Assembly (NCBI GenBank): GCA_947396885.1
Contig: OX377204.1
Coordinates: 48,781,139 to 48,845,138, forward strand
DNA from: Heligmosomoides polygyrus polygyrus
Lineage: Eukaryota > Nematoda > Chromadorea > Rhabditida > Heligmosomidae
Reading direction: 5' to 3'
DNA length: 64,000 nt
Position numbers and translations under genes: made by a program. The notes under the pieces are model-generated. The model searched no databases, had not been told where the DNA came from, and saw only the letters and a list, made by a program, of their open reading frames with translations. This document shows, one piece after another, positions 1-10,742 of this stretch (within the stretch, counting starts at the first letter, position 1; each line of letters opens with the position of its first letter).

Positions 1-77
1 TTCTTTAGGTCAGTGATGGTGCAAAGTCGCGCGAAGCGCGCAAGTGCGAGACACGCCGTTAGGCGTGTCGGAGCACT

Positions 78-205
78 TGTATATTATATTATATTATTTG
101 TATTATATATTATATTATTATATATTATTATATTATATATAATGTATATCATTTATATTATATTATATAGATTATATTATATTTATATTTATATTTATTA
201 TACAT
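78..205. repeat. AT-rich TA/TAT low-complexity tract
   Basis: Almost pure A and T with irregular TATAT and TTATA repetition. It abuts the 42-bp repeat array on its right. No coding signal is seen. Confidence 0.8.
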
Positions 206-209
206 TACA

Positions 210-415
210 CATTGGATACATCCGATCGAAAATCTTCGGATAATTGGATGATTCGGATAAGGGCGATTTCGCGAACCCCGGGTTTTTGGATGATTCACAT
301 AAGAGCGGTTTTGCTGACCCCGGATTTTTGGATGATTCGGATAACGGCAATTTTGAGGACCCCGGATTTTTGGATGACTCGGATAATGGCAATTTCGCGG
401 ACCCTGGATTTCGGA
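210..415 (+). repeat. 42-bp tandem repeat (four copies) at the end of a TIR-type element
   Basis: Four head-to-tail copies of a 42-bp unit begin at 246, 288, 330 and 372. Each starts GGATGATTCGGATAA and carries a CCCCGG block near its end. Because 42 is a multiple of 3, the array stays open in several frames, but this looks like a by-product of the period. Left of it, CATTGGATACATCCGA (210-225) resembles the terminal inverted repeat of the related elements near 2.5 and 19.4 kb. Confidence 0.8.
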
Positions 416-540
416 TATCCGGCTCATTTACGCAACATGCGGTTTATCAGAATACTTCCGTTCCTTAAAGAGGAACCCATCCTTCAACAGCAACAACAAC
501 AACAAAAGTGCATGTATCCAAAGACTCTCACTTCTCGTTA

Positions 541-1003
541 AGGAAGGAAACATCGAACAGCTGGATCATTCCAAACAGGGATCCGCTTCCCTGTTCCGAA
601 TTCCGGTCTTCGGCCGTTTTCAGCCCTCCGTTCCGTTCCGTGTTCCTCTCTCCTTTGGGTCGAAAGACGGAACGGAGATGGTGACTCGTCACTCATTTTT
701 TGCTTTGCACTGCCTTCATTCACTCTTGAACATAAACGAAAGGCTGAAGAAGGAAGTTAACTACGCGTTTGTGATTGTGTTGCTATTAAACCGGTGGTGC
801 ACCCTGATGTCGAAACACTAACCAAAGTGGATTCTTTTTTCTTTTCTTGAAACGATGTATTATTGAATAGCGTAGGTCCAGAAAGGTTCCATGAGTGCCT
901 GAGTAAAGAATCAAATTCCTTATCCGGAACATGCTTATCTTTTTCTCCAATAATTTTAGGTCTGGCCTTGGGCACCAAATCTAGATCAGTGTTCTATAAG
1001 CAC
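541..1003. other. No gene recognised
   Basis: Only short ORFs without recognisable motifs. A CAA-rich run (about 486-507) lies just before it. Nothing further is supported. Confidence 0.5.
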
Positions 1004-1008
1004 TCTTA

Positions 1009-1142
1009 GGCCCCGTTTATACTTCCGACGCCGAGCGACGCGACGGCATTTAAAGTGGCCAAATTGATCGACCGCGTCGCTCAATCAATATGGTCACTAT
1101 ACATGGCGTCGCCTCGCTCGACGTCGAAGTATAAACGGGGCC
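1009..1142. mobile_element. Harbinger-like MITE, 134 bp
   Basis: Terminal inverted repeats GGCCCCGTTTATACTTC (1009-1025) and its complement (1126-1142) are flanked by TTA on both sides (1006-1008, 1143-1145). A 3-bp TTA duplication with GG-starting TIRs is characteristic of PIF/Harbinger MITEs. The GC-rich interior is non-coding. Confidence 0.8.
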
Positions 1143-1170
1143 TTAGGCTACTAACATTGCGCTCCATAGA

Positions 1171-1239
1171 GACATTGGATCTGTCCTAGTCGGAGGAGGG
1201 CATGCGGTGTCCTCCTCCGACTAGGACAGATCCAATGTC
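1171..1239. repeat. Perfect 29-bp inverted repeat (hairpin)
   Basis: Arms 1171-1199 and 1211-1239 are exact complements across 29 bp with an 11-nt loop. A looser relative (CCTCCTAATTGGGATAGATC) lies near 1374-1393, so this is probably a tiny foldback element. Confidence 0.85.
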
Positions 1240-1244
1240 CTCTC

Positions 1245-2405
1245 CAATCCTCTGAACTGAGTTTGCTTCAGGGCTTCAGCTATTGCCAAATGATACAATG
1301 GTACCCATGCGAACTTTGAGCGTAGGTGTAGTGTTGTGAGTGCTGAACGCAATTGTAACCGCAACTCTGCCCCCTCCTAATTGGGATAGATCTGGAACAT
1401 TCAATAAGACCGGATAAGTGCTGTGGGTGGTGAAATCTCTGGCATCTTACTCGTCAGCTGGATTCATTGCGTTTAAAATACTTTCCTCCTATTTACAGAG
1501 GTTTTGCACAAACTTCGATTTGTCGCACTAGTAATGTTTGAAAATTCATCTTAGTAATAATACGAATACAAGGATTTTTTATTGTTATATGTTCCTAAAA
1601 AAGAGTCACATGCTGCCTTACCCGCTATCTAAATTCGTTAACGGCAACTCAGGAATTACTGCCATTATGGATATATGTATATTTATGAAAAAATAGACGA
1701 ATTAATGAGTTTTGAGTCATTTCTATTTCGTTGTTTCGTGTTCCGATTTCCTCCCATTTTTGAACTTTTCCGTTCCGTCTTCCGTCTTCCGCTTTTCTTA
1801 AAAATTTCCTCACATCCCTGATTCCAGGATGAATTATTCTAAGACCCGGGCTTTCCAAAATGCCATTATCTAATGACGCAAATTGGATCAGGGGAGGGGG
1901 AGTCACCATGTATTCAGTGCTTTTCCTCCTTCTCAGAAGGCACATGAGCGTCGAATTAATCAGAAATGCTCTAACACAGTTCATCAAATGGTAGACGCAT
2001 AAGTGTTGAATAATATTTTTAAGTTCACGCAGCACAAAGTGCGGTATGGTGCTGTTCTACATGGTGACCCCCTCGACCCAATTTGCGCCGAATGCTATAC
2101 AATATGAAGTATCGAAGTACCGATCAGAGGGCGTGCGTAATCCATTCTCTCCTCACCATCAGTCTCCGTCCTTGCTGGCGCCTGGCAGCGCAACATGGTA
2201 TTTGAAGGAAAATATGCCAAGATTGACGTAACGCTCAGCAGCCTGCTAAATGTATTCAACGTCATTACGACACTACTTCACAATGGGGCGCGAAAACGTA
2301 ACGTAACGTAAACGTACTCAGCAGCGTGCCCGCCCGCGAAATTCATTTTGAATGTGCCTTTATCCGAGATGCGCGATTTCAAAATGGAGCGAGGAAATTG
2401 AACGG
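1245..2405. other. No gene recognised
   Basis: Moderately AT-rich sequence. The open frames at 1649-2035 (minus) and 2046-2231 (plus) show no domain or motif I recognise. Confidence 0.45.
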
Positions 2406-2429
2406 GTTATTCGAATTCATCCGATTTTA

Positions 2430-2604
2430 TTCAAATTATCCAGGGTCCGGAAAATTGGATGATTCGGATAAATGGGAATTATGCGGACCCCGGGTTTCTG
2501 GTTGATTCGGATAAGGGTGATTTCGCGGCGGCCGGATAATTGGATGATTCGGATCGGGATACCCGAATCGGGTATCCGAAAATGATTCATTCGGATCCAA
2601 TGTA
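2430..2604. repeat. Copy of the GGATGATTCGGATAA repeat family with right TIR
   Basis: Two to three diverged copies of the 42-bp unit seen at 246-413, ending in TCGGATCCAATG at 2591-2602. That end matches the inverted terminus of the 122-bp element at 19422-19543. It directly precedes the degraded RTE. Confidence 0.65.
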
Positions 2605-2659
2605 TATTGTGCAAGAACATGCCGCTCGCACGCACAAGGAACGCGTCGACCCGATACAT

Positions 2660-4220
2660 AGGAGCAAGAAAGTCATCGGACTGATCGAGACGAGAAGACA
2701 CCACCCCTTATACGCCGCCGACTCCGGAGAAGAACTGTTCCTCGGAAAATGCGAGAGCAGGGGAGTAGGCAGCGTTGGTGTACTCGTCAACACGCACTTG
2801 GCCATGAACATCGATTCGTTCAAATCTCTGACAAGCCGAATCGGACATCTGCGACTGAAGCGATGTGACTCCATGCCAGCTTTGACTGTGTTTGTCGCGT
2901 ATGCCCCAACATCTGACTACGACGACCAAGAGGACGAAGCCTTCCACGTGGAGCTGGAGAAATTGTATAAGGAAGATCAGACCTTCTACAAGGTGATCGT
3001 CGGCGACTACAACGCCAAGATCGGTCCACAGAGGTCGCTGTAAGGACTTCATATATCGTAACCTACGGTTTGAAGTGAAACGAGCAAGGCGAAAGAATGT
3101 CTGAGTTCATGGTGCCGACCAAGACCATCCATGGAAACTCGCAGTTCCAGAAGCTTCCCTCCCTACGATGGACCTGGGAATCCGTCGGTGGCCAGTTCCA
3201 CAACGAGACCGACCACATCATCTTCAATCGCAGGTATTGCCTGACCGACGTCTCCGTTGTCCCCACGTTCTACACGGGATCGGACCACCGTCTCCTTCGC
3301 GCGAGGTTTCGCTTTTCGCGTCAAGGAGAGAAGGCCGCGAAGTTCAAGAACAGAGATCCCAGAACGTCCATCAACTGGGACCTCTACACCTCTCTTGGCG
3401 GTCTTTGGGAAGGTACCGTGGTGGACGACATTGATGAGGAATACGACCGCTTCGTGCACCATCTCCACGATAGTGCTAAGGGAGCCGAGAGCTTGACGAC
3501 CACCAAGAGACGCCTGCCTCCGGAAACTCTCGAGCCTTTACGCCAGCGTGGAGCAGCACGAGCGTCAGGCAACTACCTGCTGACGTCCGAGCTTGCGAAG
3601 CTATGCAGAGCGGCGGAACGATCATCTCCGAATGCTCCAGCTATGTGTATCTGGGTCACGAAGTCAACATGGCCAACGACCTAGCACCAGAGCTGAGCAG
3701 GAGGAAAAGAGCGGCTTGGGAAGCTTTCAAGAGCGTCGAAGAAGTCGTGAAGAAGACGAAGAACGTCCAACTCCGTGCCCACCTATTCGACTCCACTGTT
3801 CTTCCTGCCCTAACATACGCCTCGGAGACCTGGGCCATACGAAAGCAGGATGAACACGCGATCAGTGTCGCGCACGTGGAATCGAGAGAACGATTCTCGG
3901 AGTGACACGACTCACGGAAGTGAGACAGCCTCTAGAGTTCCTGCTTCATTGACGTTCGAAGATAAAAAATGCTGAAGCATGGGCCAAGTTGTCGAAAATT
4001 AGGAGGGCCGACCACGTGATGGGGTTCGCAGACACAGGCTGGACGAGAGCCATCACCGACTGGATTCCGCGGGATGTCAAAAGAACACCAGGACGCTCAC
4101 CAATGCGTTGGTCGGACTTCTTCGCGGAAGCCCTGAATGAACGATATTATGCTCTTCGGTCCCTCGAGCGAGGATGATCGACACTCTGGCACGCGACACG
4201 GACGAATGGAGAAGCTGCTG
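2660..4220 (+). pseudogene. RTE ORF remnant: AP-endonuclease domain fused to LINE C-terminus
   Basis: Frames in order are: an EEP-fold endonuclease N-part to the stop at 3041-3043; a continuation from about 3097 in another frame through GSDHRLLRARF; a linker with the KGAESL and ELAKLCRA blocks; then, after the deletion, the RTE C-terminal region (ETWAIRKQDEHAIS and a GHVM-like block altered to DHVM at about 4014-4023). All four endonuclease motif regions survive in pieces, but none of the FADD-type polymerase core does. Confidence 0.8.
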
Positions 4221-4265
4221 GCGCCCTCTCGTGCAAGTCGATGATCAACGGGAAGACAGGTGATA
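2660..4265 (+). mobile_element. Degraded RTE-type LINE, internally deleted (copy A)
   Basis: Closely similar to the better copy at 34.6-37.5 kb. The endonuclease part spans about 2660-3440 with the motifs LIETRRHHP, VGDYNAKIG and GSDHRLLRARF visible. A linker follows to about 3615, where the sequence jumps directly to the LINE 3' part (SECSSYVYLG), losing about 1.15 kb that holds the catalytic reverse transcriptase. The 3' end runs to about 4265 with the family terminus GGTGATACAGGTG, followed by a C-run. A stop after 3040 and shifts near 3060, 3610, 3900 and 3960 break the frame. It cannot encode a working protein. Confidence 0.85.
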
Positions 4266-4271
4266 CAGGTG

Positions 4272-4500
4272 CTCCCCCCCCCCCGATTAGAATAATCCCC
4301 ACGTACCTTCTTTAGGAAGGGGACCGCAACCTCACATCAGTTCTAATTCCATAACTTCCAAAAAAAGTTCAGTGCAGACAAAAGCTGATATGTGCTTTTC
4401 TTTGTAATTCGCTGCTCTAGACTACAATGATGAGCCCATTTTCTGTCTGAAAATTGCTCAGTTTGGAGGGACGCGCGCGTTATGAACCACGGGTGGGTGG
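4272..4500. other. C-run and unassigned flank of RTE copy A
   Basis: A run of about 12 C just after the RTE terminus, then plain sequence without recognised features. Confidence 0.4.
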
Positions 4501-4530
4501 CTCACAATGCTCCTCACGGACCACTTTATT

Positions 4531-4700
4531 CATTCATTCATTCGTTTATTGCCAATAACCATACTCTGTAACTGGGTAAAAACAGAACACGCATAAAATT
4601 GGCTATGTAACCCATACATAAAGTATTTAATAACCACTAAGAAAGCAACAAAAATGGAGCTTTCTCAGATAGGAGGGGCCACCTATGTTGGACGAAAGTA
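4531..4700 (-). mobile_element. Probable LINE 3' end with (AATG)n tail
   Basis: Read on the minus strand, TTATTGGCAATAAACG is followed by AATG repeats (4531-4544). This ending resembles the GAAATAAACATAAACATAAA end of the CR1-like element at 43.5 kb. No ORF survives next to it, so only a 3' untranslated tail is proposed. Confidence 0.35.
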
Positions 4701-5119
4701 AAGTCAAGTAAGGTCACTGAGGAAGAGAAAGAAAAAAATAAGAGGTAGTCATTAAAAAGGCAGACAATATATAATTTGACACAAAAAGTTAATTCCTGGA
4801 TTCACTGAATTGCTGAACTCTCTGAACTGTCGCCGGAAACGCTAGAACTACGACCCTCCCAGCACGCAACTGGCCGAGCCATACCGGGGCGGGCCCTGTA
4901 TTTCAAGGACCTCATTGAACTAGTACGTACCCCAGGCGATGGCTGGGAGAGGAGGAGGCGTGGAGGCGAGACGAATCAATAGGAACGTTTGAACGTTTTT
5001 TTTTATTTCGTGTACTTTTTCCTATTTCTTTGCATGAAGCAGGTTTGAGCAGCAAATCTGATTTCCTTTCTACTATTATAAAAGGAAGATGATTGTAATA
5101 GATTGATTTGAATAGATTT

Positions 5120-5258
5120 GATTGTAGATTTGATTTGCTTTCTGATAAATAGAGGTTGATCGTAAATTAAGCTGCCTTGAATTGATCAGATTGTAGATTT
5201 TATTTGTTTCGAAATAGATAGAAGTTAATTGTAAAATAGACTACTAAAAACAGGTGTC
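5120..5258. repeat. Two-copy tandem repeat, period about 69 bp
   Basis: GATTGTAGATTTGATTTG at 5120 recurs as GATTGTAGATTTTATTTG at 5189, with similar sequence following each. AT-rich and non-coding. Confidence 0.55.
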
Positions 5259-5259
5259 T

Positions 5260-6850
5260 GATTCGGGATCAGCACCCCAAATAACTCTCATAGACGAAGT
5301 TTGGGCGAAAAAGACTGACTTGAAATGATTTGGAATTTGTCTCATTCCTAGTTAAAAATTTTATCTATTGGAAAGCAACGAGGTTTTTCTTGTTTATTCC
5401 TGTTAGAGTTTTTCTTATCAAAGATGATTAGGAAACAGAAAAGACAACTAGAAAACCGACGGCAGCGGTGCAAAAAAGTTATGCGCCACCGGTGGCTCAT
5501 ATGTCATCAATGAGTTAAAGTTTTTCATTTACTTTTGGATAATCTGTTGCAGCCCGTTTCTCTTCATTGTACAGTTTCGTAATCACAAAAGGCTTGAAAA
5601 GCAGTGAATCTGTAAAAAAGCTGTGCACGTGGAGCTGTATAAAAAAATCCGTACGAGTTCAACCTCACGAATTGAACGGAACTGTTAGATCATGGATAAA
5701 GCTGCAGGCGATGTCTTGGAAGTATTCACTCAGCACCTCTTGCAAGAACAACAGAATATGTGGAGAACATGTTCCAGCCAGTGCTTCGTGTCTCACCATC
5801 AGCTCATATCCGGCCAGGTGGTAATCGCACTAAAAGCAAATCGCACTCGCAAATCGCACTAAACGAAGAGCGAATTTTGCCCGATCCTGGACCTGGAATA
5901 TTGCTGCACTCCGATACGATGATGAGCATCAATTGCACGCAGTGATGAGTAGTCGCTCCAGTACCTTGCAGTACTGCGTATAGCACAACCGCCTCCTCTT
6001 GATGTTTTGACTTGAAGACTTCTCTTTGGGCATCTCTTCAGCAGTTGCTAAGCGGCATACCTCCGGTCGTCGGGGCCAGTAGTAATGAGGACGCATTTCG
6101 CACTTTTGAATGGGTCTCACTTCAGAATGATTCTAGCCTGTTCTGTTCTGTTCTAACATTTCCACCTGTCCTTGAGCTTTTCTACCAACTGCGTTTTTAG
6201 ACGGGAAAACCATAAAGGTTCTTGGAATAGAAATTACCTTGCCAACTTTCAGGACAGCATTCGTGCCACTGTTTCGCTTTGCGGAAGTTAAATTTACTTT
6301 TTTGTCAAAACTACTTCGCCATGCCAGATATACGCTACGAAGTGAGATAAACGTTCATTGATGAGATTTTCATCAAAATAAGTGTCAGTGAGGGGTATCA
6401 TTTTTAAGGTGGCATTTCAACCGTTGTTTTTGAGGATGTGCAAGGAGAAAACAAGAATGACCGTAGATCTGCAAAACCTGCAAATGCATCTAGGCTTGAA
6501 AGCGACACTGTACAACTCGTGTACATGGGCAAATTTGAACAAAAACATCACGAACGCTTTCGCCGAACTGGGCTAATGTTAGGTTGCCTGAGGAAGCTGG
6601 CTCTATAGCAATGTAAGCGTCCCGAAATTGCAAACATTGCGCTTCGAGGAAGAATGGAGGAATCGTGTTTAAGTTTCAGCCGGAGGTAGCTTCACAGTTT
6701 CTGGGATTGGCGGTCCCAAGAAGCACCTGGTGAGATCCGTGATCAGTTCTCCGCCACAGAGGGCTCCAGCAGACTGCAACACCTACGGAGACAGACGAGA
6801 AGTGGAGGTATCCTAAGAAAGAGTTCCTTTAGAGTCGATAGCGCAACTCG
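5260..6850. other. No gene recognised
   Basis: Several 60-90 codon open frames on both strands lack motifs, and splice-like sites do not chain into an exon series I can defend. Confidence 0.4.
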
Positions 6851-6856
6851 CGAGTT

Positions 6857-7315
6857 TTGCTGCTGCCTGCTTGCTTTGACCCGAGAGGTTATGAAGACGA
6901 TGTGTTGTTACAGAGCAGCTATAGTGAACTTCTTCAGTGGTATCCTCGAGACAGCACGACCTGCGTAGCGCGACGATCGGACTGCCTTTCTCCTGGCTTC
7001 CCCGTCGACGCGGCCAACTCCACCTATCCGAGTCTGCAGCTCTGCATGGATGCCCATTTCGGTGAGTCCACCTTCCTACCGGTCGCAGCAGATCATGCCG
7101 AAGCGTATTTGAAGCCAACTGGATGATGTCCTACAAAATGACGTGCTCGAGAGGATATGCGCCTGTCACAAACGCCGGGAGCCCGTTGATTTTTAGGTGA
7201 GCGGTCCCTTCGTTCTCTTCCAGAGAAATCGTTCAAGCAAGCAGCGCCGATTATCACCCCAGGCGGGATTCACACTAACTCGAAGGCAAAAGCGCGGGTG
7301 AAAGCGAGCAACTGA
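6857..7315 (+). CDS. Tentative two-exon 3' gene fragment, unknown product
   Basis: An open frame from about 6857 contains CFDPRGYEDDVLLQ and a cysteine-bearing stretch (TTCVARRSDCLSPGF, LQLCMDAHF). It reaches a consensus donor GTGAGT at 7062. A TTTTTAG acceptor at 7191-7196 opens a second exon (7197-7315) whose phase fits exactly, completing a glycine codon and running through SLPEKSFKQAAPIITPGG to TGA at 7313-7315. What is seen: a matching donor, acceptor and phase, and protein-like composition. What is missing: a recognised family, a start codon context and a nearby polyadenylation signal. An alternative acceptor TTCTTCAG at 6937 would shorten exon 1. The product is unknown and the call could be a chance pairing. 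Confidence 0.3.
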
Positions 7316-7579
7316 GCGAGAGTGCGACCATGTGAAGAGGCGGATAATTGTGTCGGGTTGGGGGAAGGATATGAGGGCCCGATCGTAGGACTATGCCCCT
7401 CGGAGGTCCGTCCTGTTCTCCTCGAGTAGCGGTTCGCGACTGTTATTCGCGGCAGTGGCCTTGGAGATGAAGCAGTTTCCTGTTAGAACTGTTCCAATGA
7501 GTACACCTACGGTGCGTTTCAAAAGTATGTATCCACCCCATAATTTGCCCATATATCGTTTCCCGTTCATCTCTGCCAG

Positions 7580-8180
7580 GATGCCTGCATGAACTTCTTG
7601 ACTTTACAGCGGGATTCTTCTTGGCACGGGAACCTGATCACTGGCGACGAAAGGTGGGTAGCCTACGTCGTGGCTCAGTCGTGGCGAAGTAGAAATTCCC
7701 ACGCCAAGACCGGAACTAACAAAAAAAAACCTAACCCAGAAAAGATAAAACTCAGCGTCTGATGGAATCGCAAAGCAGCCGTTCACTAGGAGGTGCTACT
7801 TGCAAACACTTCTGCTACTAGCAAACCCTTCTACTGGCAGCAGCGTCTCGTTGAAGCAGCTCTTCGCGAGGAAGAAGATCTTCTTCCTCGAAGGAAGAAG
7901 ACAGGATCTTCTTCCTTCACGACAATGAGCGTCCACACTTTGCAGGGGAAACTCAGAGAAAACTCCATTGCTTCGGATGGTATGTTCTAGCCTACCCACC
8001 GTATCTACCGGACCTTACTCCAGCGGTTGCCATCTGTTTCCTTCGTTATCGAAAGATTTGCAGGTGAAACAGTTTGACGACATGGACAAGTTGAAGGGTG
8101 TCTCGCTGAGAAAATCCCGGGGTTTCTGTAGATCTTGGACACCGGGCGATAAATTACTTGGAAAATGGTAATAAGCTGTA
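7580..8180 (+). mobile_element. Decayed mariner-family transposon, catalytic part
   Basis: The pieces of a mariner transposase appear in order: NLITGDERWV (first aspartate, about 7638-7670), FLHDNERPHFAG (second, about 7911-7945) and a YLPDLTP block (third, about 8000-8020). A tail around FDDMDKLKG follows. The pieces lie in different frames with stops between. No matched terminal repeats were found. Confidence 0.7.
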
Positions 8181-8189
8181 CATGGTGCA

Positions 8190-8845
8190 TATGTCTATGT
8201 ATGGAACGAGAGAAATAAATTTGGAAAGAATTGCACAAGTGGCGGGATACTTTCCTTACAACATATTGCGAGCAACCTCCGTTAACGGCTTTGTAGCTCT
8301 CAAGACCGTTGAAGTTGTAGAGCAAATGCTTTATGTCCATTAGCGTTCAAGCTATTTAAAATGTCGAAGGGACGAGGCAAAGTGTGCTAAAAGATACTCT
8401 CCTCTAATTCTTTTAATCCTGGTAAGTAGGACTGCTTCATTACCGGCTGCGAGAGGAGGCGTAATATGTGCAGTACATAACATACATATCACATACATAG
8501 GCGCACCTATCTTACTCATTTTTATCGGTTTGTATTTGTTTTTGGGTACGTGTTTAGTTCCTTGGCGTTGAAAGTAAGATTTTTGCCTGCAACACCCTCT
8601 TGTTTTCTGAGCAAGCAAGTGCACTACTCCAAGAGTGGTAGCCGCGCTTTGTTCGGCGGACGTTTGGACAGCAGGAGGATCGTTGAGGGGATGACCAAAG
8701 GAATATGTCTCATTCATCCAGTTCGGGTCCATCGAGTGTGAGCAGTATCTTGGCTGCTTCCGTAAGGTTAGTTGGGCTGTCTCTATCCCACTTTGCCTCC
8801 TTCTCCTACTGACATCTGAAGCTCATGTGACTTGAAGGGTTCTTG
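8190..8845. other. No gene recognised
   Basis: Small open frames only, for example 8550-8741 on the plus strand. No motif and no repeat were identified. Confidence 0.4.
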
Positions 8846-8849
8846 AGTA

Positions 8850-9673
8850 CAGTCAGTTTTTGCTGAACCCTTTTTCAAAGACCTGAAAAAGATGTGTGAA
8901 AACGTGTGCGCAACACTCATCAAACCCTATGACACCCCACGAGACGTGCATCGATGGCGCAGGCGATACCGCCTCATAGGAGCACACCTGTGGGAGTTTG
9001 AGTTCGAGTCCGCATACTACCGATATTTTCGCCCATATTATTATAGTTTGTTGTTATTACGCCTTCTGATGATCACAGGAGTCAACTTTAGGCCGTCAAT
9101 GCCTATAACAATTGCGGCTGTCTACTTGCGCGTTCATACGTGCCAGTTTTTCAGCGATGCATATCTGTTCCATATCATTTCCCTGGAAATAGAAGATCTC
9201 GTTGCTCTTCCCTTTTAGTCAGCAGCTATGGTACAAAACTATGAAAAAGGTAAAACACAAGCGCGTGTCACCAGCAGCATCTACCAAAAGCCAGTATGGA
9301 ACAGTCGTCTCCCTGGCAAGAAATGACCATTTCTTCTTCGTTGCACGCGTTTTCCGTGGGTGTAGAGAAGGGTCCTGGGTAAACATCCACTTAAACAACT
9401 GCCACCTAGACAGTTTGGTTTGTTGTAAGCATTGAATTTGACTCCTGTAATCAAGAAAGCCTAATAAAAACAAACTAATATGTGCGGAAATATCGGTAGT
9501 ACGCGGACTCAAACTCAAAGCCCTAGCGGTCTGCTCCTATGAAACGGCACTCCTACCGACTGCGCCATCGAAGCACGTCTCGAGGGGTGTCATAGGGGTT
9601 GATGAGTGTTGCGCACACGTTTTCACACCTCTTTTTCAGGTTTTTGAAAAAACGTTCAGTAAAAACTGACTGT
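8850..9673. repeat. Inverted pair of tRNA-like repeats with 444-bp spacer
   Basis: Arms 8850-9035 and 9480-9673 are diverged inverted copies, pairing from ACAGTCAGTTTTTGCTGAAC outside to ACTACCGATATTT inside. Each arm carries a tRNA-like core. In the left arm, TGGCGCAGGCG resembles a polymerase III box A and GTTCGAGTCC (9002-9011) a box B. The right arm has the same on the minus strand (TGGCGCAGTCGGTAGGAG, complement of 9550-9567). This suggests a tRNA-derived SINE present twice head to head, or a foldback element. Confidence 0.7.
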
Positions 9674-9679
9674 ATGTCT

Positions 9680-10735
9680 GGACTTCCCTCGCACGGCCCT
9701 ACATCCTATCAAACCAACATCGCAAAAGCTTACATTGAGTCGGGAACCTTTCCTTGTAGGCCGAAACGCCAGCTGAATAGAGCGTGCTTACCAGTCCTGA
9801 CTCTACAGCTCGAACGTCGCAACTACCATGAAAGACATGCCAAGATTCGACGACATTCGGTCATGGATTTGTGCAAAACTCGAAGTTCTTGACTGATTTT
9901 GAAAGGCGCTGTGGGGAAGATGCGTGTAGTTCGGATGGGGGTGGTGAAGATCACAGATTTTGTCCAAACGTAGGAGGATAATAGGGATAGTGATGACTCT
10001 GCAATCCGTTTTTGATTTCATGTTGGGGTGCAGAAATCTACTACAGCACCTTTTCGCCATCGAGCTCAGGAAACATCCCTCATGAAGAGTAAACCCTACC
10101 GCCACATCGCTTCCACTGATGGTACTTCAAGGATAAGTTGCGCTGATAGATAGCTCAATGCGTATTCACGGAGCCACACGGCGAATCCGAGCGGGTACTA
10201 TTACGGAACTCGTTGAGGAGGTACATTCGCACAATTTTAACCAAAAAATTTTATACCCAGCAGCCGCAATCCTACTTTCTTTACCCATTTTCGTAAGCAA
10301 TTGCCGCGTACAGGTTTTGATTACATTCGCTAGGAGATTCTGCACAAGAAATGTGATAGCTCTGCACTGCTCAAAGGCGTCCCCAGCTTTATCAACTTCG
10401 AAATCCACACTCTCCACAACAGTTCACTCTGTTCTTGTCGACAAGCTCCTTCCGCATTTGTGTAGTGGCATTGCTCGTTCCACTTAATCTGTACCACTTC
10501 GAAAATTTTGGTTCCCCTTTCCATATTCAATTCTATGCTCATGGTCAGACCCATCTCGTGGTCAAAATTAGGTACCTATAGCCCAGCCGGACATTAAGGC
10601 CTACGTTGGAATTGGGGCGATTGCGTGCGCAGATCGAGCACCAGCTCAACCCTACATTGACGCAAGCCTTCTCTCCCTCACAAATAAGATAAACCCAAAC
10701 AAGGGTTGCATGAGACGCTGGACAAGGGGTCAGAC
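9680..10735. other. No gene recognised
   Basis: Overlapping small open frames on both strands near 9803-10105 and 10158-10554 have no motifs I can name. Confidence 0.4.
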
Positions 10736-10742
10736 TTATCTA

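Noticed and set aside
246..413. CRISPR-like array
   Set aside because: Units are contiguous 42-bp tandem copies without unique spacers, in a eukaryotic sequence.
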